NCBI GenBank assembly: GCA_003105285.1
Contig: PQAN01000201.1
Span: 1-9,040 of the forward strand
Reading direction: 5' to 3'
Origin: Methylocystaceae bacterium
GTDB lineage: Bacteria; Pseudomonadota; Alphaproteobacteria; Rhizobiales; Beijerinckiaceae
DNA length: 9,040 nt
In this document: positions 5,959-9,040 of the stretch, in pieces
Layout of the letters: every line of letters starts with the position of its first letter
Numbering within the stretch: position 1 is the first letter of the stretch
Position numbers and translations under genes: made by a program
The notes under the pieces: generated by a model
What the model was told of the DNA's origin: nothing
Database searches by the model: none
Seen by the model: only the letters and a program-made list of their open reading frames with translations

Positions 5959-6244
5959 TATCGTCCGCACTCCGCGTGCACGCTTGGATCTCATAGAAAT
6001 CTGGCGGTTCGTGGCCGACGACAGCCCGGCGGCGGCAGACAGATTGCTCGATCGGATCGAGAAGGCGCTCGCAATGCTTCGCGACAATCCGCGAGCCGGA
6101 CGGACCAGGCCCGAACTGGCGCCCGGCGTACGCAGCTTGCCGGTCGGAAACTACGTTCTTTTCTACAGGTTGGCGGAGGACGTCATAGAACTCGTCCGCG
6201 TGAGGAGCGGGTATATGGATATTCGATCCGACGATATGGACTAG
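5948..6244 (+). CDS. parE: ParE-family toxin (RelE/ParE superfamily)
   Basis: A 98-residue toxin of the ParE branch. It shows the family layout: an N-terminal strand (IVRTPRARLDL), a helical hairpin with DLIEIWRFVADDSPAAAD and LLDRIEKALAMLRDNPRAGR (14-52), then ELAPGVRSLPVGNYVLFYRL (56-75) and a closing strand ELVRVRSGYMDI (81-92). Characterised ParE toxins inhibit DNA gyrase; whether this one does cannot be told from sequence. The ATG at 5948 lies inside the end of parD (11-bp overlap), indicating translational coupling. The stop codon TAG (6242-6244) is the first three bases of repeat copy C, so the last codons abut or were trimmed by that element. Several AT-rich codons here and in parD differ slightly from the neighbouring genes, consistent with acquisition, though the signal is weak. 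Confidence 0.92.
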   Translation: MGNDIVRTPRARLDLIEIWRFVADDSPAAADRLLDRIEKALAMLRDNPRAGRTRPELAPGVRSLPVGNYVLFYRLAEDVIELVRVRSGYMDIRSDDMD

Positions 6245-6345
6245 AGCGTTTCCAGCCGAAGCGGAAGCCGGCTCGGCGTCGGAAACGCGTCCAAACAGGA
6301 AACTGGAATCTTTCCGTGTTTCAATGAAATACGGAAAGATTCCAG
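6242..6345 (+). repeat. Double-hairpin intergenic repeat, copy C
   Basis: A 104-bp element in the same orientation as copy B and aligned to it without gaps. Hairpin 1 again has outer arms GCGTTTCC and GGAAACGC. Hairpin 2 has 21-bp arms at 6303-6323 and 6325-6345 with a single mismatch (G opposite T, a G-U pair in RNA). Two pairs differ from copy B on both arms: the third pair changes from T-A to G-C and the sixth from G-C to A-T. It sits between the convergent parE and VWA/amidotransferase-fold genes, where a bidirectional terminator would be expected. Its first three bases are the parE stop codon, and it ends 14 bp before the stop codon of the minus-strand gene. Confidence 0.9.
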
Positions 6346-6359
6346 GCGTTGGCCGCGCT

Positions 6360-8441
6360 CTATCTACGCCCCTCCCACCCCCAAGCGAATACGATCGCCC
6401 CGAGCAGCGCCAGCATCCCCCACAGTCCGATCGCCAGAGGCGCGACCTCGACGCCGCGCAGCGTGCTCGCTTCCGTTCGCTTCACGCCGATGTAATCGGC
6501 GCCGCCGAATGTGGAGGCGTCGCGCATCGCGACGATGCGCGGCAGGGCGATCGCGCCGCCCGCGTCCCTTGCGAGGCGCCGCACGGTTCCGCCGCTCGCT
6601 TCCGCCAATGGCCGCAGCTTTTCCGTCGTCGATACGACCTCGCGAAACTCGCGCGGATTTTCCGGGCCGACATTGACGAGCGCCTTCAACTCGCCGCTCT
6701 CGAACATATGGAGCCCCATCTCCTTCGCGGCGTAATGCGCGCGCGACAGGCCAGGCTCGGCCCGCGAAAGAGCGATCTGCGCGCGCGCGCCGGACGGCGT
6801 GGCGACCGTCACAGGCGTCGTATCGTCCTTCAGGCTCTGCCGCTCGAGCGTGATGTCGTGGCCATGGGCGCTGGCGCGTAGCGCCTCCTCTTCGAGATCG
6901 GGTTCCTTCAGCAGCCAATGGGCGAGGCGACGCATGAGATCGACATGCGGTCCGCCGCCGTCATAGCCGCGCGCCCAGAGCCATAATTGATCGGTGAGCA
7001 GCGTCGCGACGCGGCCCTTGCCCTCGCGCGACAGCACGAGCAGAGGCTTGTCGTTCGCGCCCGACAGGATGGAATTGCCCTTCACAACGTCGGCGTCGAC
7101 CTGACGGAACCACTCGCCCCAGGCGGGAGGATTGCTGCGCGAGCCCTCGAGTCCGCGCGTGACGGGATGCTTCTCGCCATCCTTGCTCACATGCGCGCGA
7201 AACGCCCGTTCATAAAGCGATCCGTCCGGCCGCGCCGGTATGACGCCTTCGAGCGGCGAATAATAGAGCCCCTGCACGGTGGCGAAATCCGGCCCCGTTG
7301 CGATCAGGAAGGCGCCGCCATTGTCGACATAACGGGCGATGTTGTCGAAATAGACGGAGGGCAGAATCGTCTGGTTCGAATAGCGATCGAAGATGATGAG
7401 ATCGAATTCGTTGATCTTGCGGCCGAACAGATCGGCGGTCGGGAAGGCGATGAGCGACAGCTCATGCGCCGGCGTGCCGTCGAGCTTTTCGGGCGGGCGC
7501 AGAATGGTGAAATGCACGAGCTCGACATTGGCGTCGGAGCGCAGCAGATTGCGCCAGCTGCGCTCGCCCGGATGCGGCTCGCCGGAGACGAGCAGCACTT
7601 TCAGCCGGTCGCGCACGCCCTCGATCGTGACGACCGCCTTGTTGTTGACGGCGGTCAGCTCGTTCGGCAGCACGGGCGCCTCGAGCTCGACGACATTCTG
7701 CCCGCCATGCTCGATGCGCACCGGAATATCGACGACTTCGCCCGCTCTCGCGGCGATCGGCGCGAGCGGCTCGCCGTCGCGGCGCGCCGCGATGACGACG
7801 GGCTCGGCGCCGCCGACATTGCTGTCGACGACGCGCGCGCGGATGATCTGATCGCGTCCGACGATGCCGAAGCGCGGCGCTTCGACGAGTTCGATGCGGC
7901 GGTCGCGCTCGCCGTCATGGCCGGTGACGAGCGCATGCAGAGGCGCCTTGAAGCCGAGCGCGGCGACCCTGGCCGGAATGTCGTGAACAATTCCGTCGGT
8001 GACGAGGATCGCCGCGCCGATGCGTTCGCGCGGCGCGTCCTTCAGGCCGTCTTCCAACGCCTGGAACAGCTTCGTGCCATCCGTCGCGCCGCCCTGCCGC
8101 ACGCTGTCGATAAAGCGCGGCTCGACGTCGCCGAGCTTGGCGAGCGCGGCCTCCAACGCGGCTTTGGCGGCGTCGGTCTGCGCCATCCGCTCGCCGATCG
8201 TCTGGCTCTCGCTGCGGTCGAGCACGACAGGAACGATTGTTTTCAGCGGCTCGCGCTGCTCGCGCACCAGCGCCGGATCGCAGAGCGCCAGCAGCGTCAA
8301 CGCGAGCGCGAGCGCGCGCCACACGGCGCCGCGCCCATGCGCGCGCAATGACGCAAACAGGACGATCACGCCGACGGCGGCCAGCGCCGCGAGCGCGGGC
8401 CAAGGCAGAAGAGGAGTGAAGGCGAGCGCGATATCGCTCAT
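6360..8441 (-). CDS. Membrane-anchored VWA / class I amidotransferase-fold protein
   Basis: A 693-residue protein usually annotated as a putative glutamine amidotransferase next to DUF4159 genes. In order: two N-terminal membrane segments (about 12-32 and 40-56); a VWA-like domain (about 68-170) with MIDAS residues D75-x-S77-x-S79, T120 and D149 in LVTDG; an Ig-like middle region (about 185-275); a Rossmann-type amidotransferase-like domain (about 279-490) starting KVLLVSG; a beta-rich region; and a C-terminal membrane segment (668-689) ending in WEGRR. The only cysteine in the whole protein is C54 in the second membrane segment, and the position expected for the nucleophile (elbow 375-384) reads IATGPD, so amidotransferase activity is very unlikely. 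It starts at ATG 8441-8439, overlapping the upstream DUF4159 stop as ATGA. A cell-envelope or MoxR-associated assembly role is inferred from family context. Confidence 0.87.
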   Translation of the reverse strand: MSDIALAFTPLLPWPALAALAAVGVIVLFASLRAHGRGAVWRALALALTLLALCDPALVREQREPLKTIVPVVLDRSESQTIGERMAQTDAAKAALEAALAKLGDVEPRFIDSVRQGGATDGTKLFQALEDGLKDAPRERIGAAILVTDGIVHDIPARVAALGFKAPLHALVTGHDGERDRRIELVEAPRFGIVGRDQIIRARVVDSNVGGAEPVVIAARRDGEPLAPIAARAGEVVDIPVRIEHGGQNVVELEAPVLPNELTAVNNKAVVTIEGVRDRLKVLLVSGEPHPGERSWRNLLRSDANVELVHFTILRPPEKLDGTPAHELSLIAFPTADLFGRKINEFDLIIFDRYSNQTILPSVYFDNIARYVDNGGAFLIATGPDFATVQGLYYSPLEGVIPARPDGSLYERAFRAHVSKDGEKHPVTRGLEGSRSNPPAWGEWFRQVDADVVKGNSILSGANDKPLLVLSREGKGRVATLLTDQLWLWARGYDGGGPHVDLMRRLAHWLLKEPDLEEEALRASAHGHDITLERQSLKDDTTPVTVATPSGARAQIALSRAEPGLSRAHYAAKEMGLHMFESGELKALVNVGPENPREFREVVSTTEKLRPLAEASGGTVRRLARDAGGAIALPRIVAMRDASTFGGADYIGVKRTEASTLRGVEVAPLAIGLWGMLALLGAIVFAWGWEGRR

Positions 8442-9040
8442 TGCCCGAGCCTCTCCAGCAGGTCGCGCACATGCACCTGATCGGATTTGTAATTGCCGGT
8501 CAGCGTATACATGACGAGATTGACGCCGCCGCGGATCGCCAATTCGCGCTGGCGCGCGCCGCCCGGCGTCAGCGTATGGAGCGGCTGGCCGTTGCGGTCG
8601 ACGGCCCAGGCGGCGGCCAGATCATTGGAGGTGATGACGATCGACGAGACGCTGTCGGTCGCGCGCACGGGCCGCGCCGGATCGTCCTTCTGCTCGGGCG
8701 GCAGCGCCTCGACCCAGGTCTTGCCGTTCGTCGTGCGCCCGTAGAAACCATCGAGCAGATAGAAGGTCTTGGTGATGACGTGATCGCGCGGCACGACCTC
8801 GAGCTCCGGTATGTCGAGATTGCGCGTCAGTTCGCGCAGCCAGCGCGTCTCCGCGCTGGGCGGGCCGTCGCCATGAGCAGTGAGCGCGTCGCGCGTGTCG
8901 AAAACGATCGTCCCGCCCTGCTTGAGATAGACGCCGGTCTTGGCGATGGCCTGCGCCGAAGGCAGCGGCGCCGTCGCGACGATCGGCCAATAGAGCATCG
9001 GGTAGAAGGCGAGCTCGTCGCGCGCCGGATCGACGCCGAC
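8438..9040 (-). CDS. DUF4159-domain membrane protein, C-terminal part (5' end outside window)
   Basis: The last 200 residues of a larger protein; the frame is open at the right edge, so the N-terminus is missing. Full-length family members, as I recall them, carry an N-terminal BatA-like membrane region and end with this DUF4159 domain. Landmarks are DELAFYPMLYWPI near the visible beginning, GGTIVFDTRD, the segment VITKTFYLLDGFYGR, SSIVITSNDLAAAW, and the closing RGGVNLVMYTLTGNYKSDQV followed by LLERLGQ. The family has no established biochemical activity. It overlaps the next gene by 4 bp (ATGA), so the two are translationally coupled. In related alphaproteobacteria the genes before it are commonly a MoxR ATPase and a DUF58 protein, which would lie just beyond the right edge. 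Confidence 0.9.
   Translation of the reverse strand, partial: VGVDPARDELAFYPMLYWPIVATAPLPSAQAIAKTGVYLKQGGTIVFDTRDALTAHGDGPPSAETRWLRELTRNLDIPELEVVPRDHVITKTFYLLDGFYGRTTNGKTWVEALPPEQKDDPARPVRATDSVSSIVITSNDLAAAWAVDRNGQPLHTLTPGGARQRELAIRGGVNLVMYTLTGNYKSDQVHVRDLLERLGQ

Noticed and set aside
6987..8351. A 454-codon plus-strand open frame opposite the VWA/amidotransferase-fold gene
   Set aside because: Its translation is low-complexity, rich in arginine and alanine, and has no family features; the minus-strand protein has membrane segments and MIDAS motifs.

Overview
The window is a GC-rich stretch of a bacterial chromosome. Its gene content points to an alphaproteobacterium of the Hyphomicrobiales (Rhizobiales): it has an mbfA-type ferritin-like/VIT1 iron exporter with an Irr-type iron control element upstream, an AFG1/ZapE ATPase, and the VWA/amidotransferase-fold plus DUF4159 membrane gene pair. 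The intergenic palindromic repeats recall those of methanotrophs such as Methylosinus or Methylocystis, but that genus-level guess is from memory and was not tested.

Left part (1-2058): two minus-strand genes, mbfA followed by a metallophosphoesterase that runs off the left edge, form a likely two-gene operon with a 21-bp gap. mbfA starts at TTG behind a strong ribosome binding site. Its upstream region holds a degenerate copy of the repeat and, further up, a near-consensus Irr box. Middle-left (2059-4253): a NUDIX hydrolase (+) converges with, and overlaps by 10 bp, a tandem pair of paralogous GNAT acetyltransferases (-) joined by an ATGA overlap. A third, unrelated YhbS-like GNAT gene (+) diverges from this pair. 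Middle-right (4254-6359): zapE (+) and a parDE toxin-antitoxin operon (+) lie between two direct copies of a 104-bp double-hairpin repeat. The parDE promoter carries a clear operator-like inverted repeat. Right part (6360-9040): two translationally coupled minus-strand genes encode a membrane-anchored VWA/amidotransferase-fold protein and the C-terminal DUF4159 part of a second protein that enters from the right edge. In related genomes these usually follow MoxR and DUF58 genes.

No phage, insertion sequence, CRISPR array or RNA gene was seen, and no intergenic gap exceeds about 230 bp. The window is mostly ordinary chromosomal content. The best leads are the repeat family, where two base pairs change on both arms between copies and where one copy supplies the parE stop codon; the Irr box linking iron status to mbfA and the phosphoesterase; and the absence of any possible catalytic cysteine in the amidotransferase-like protein.
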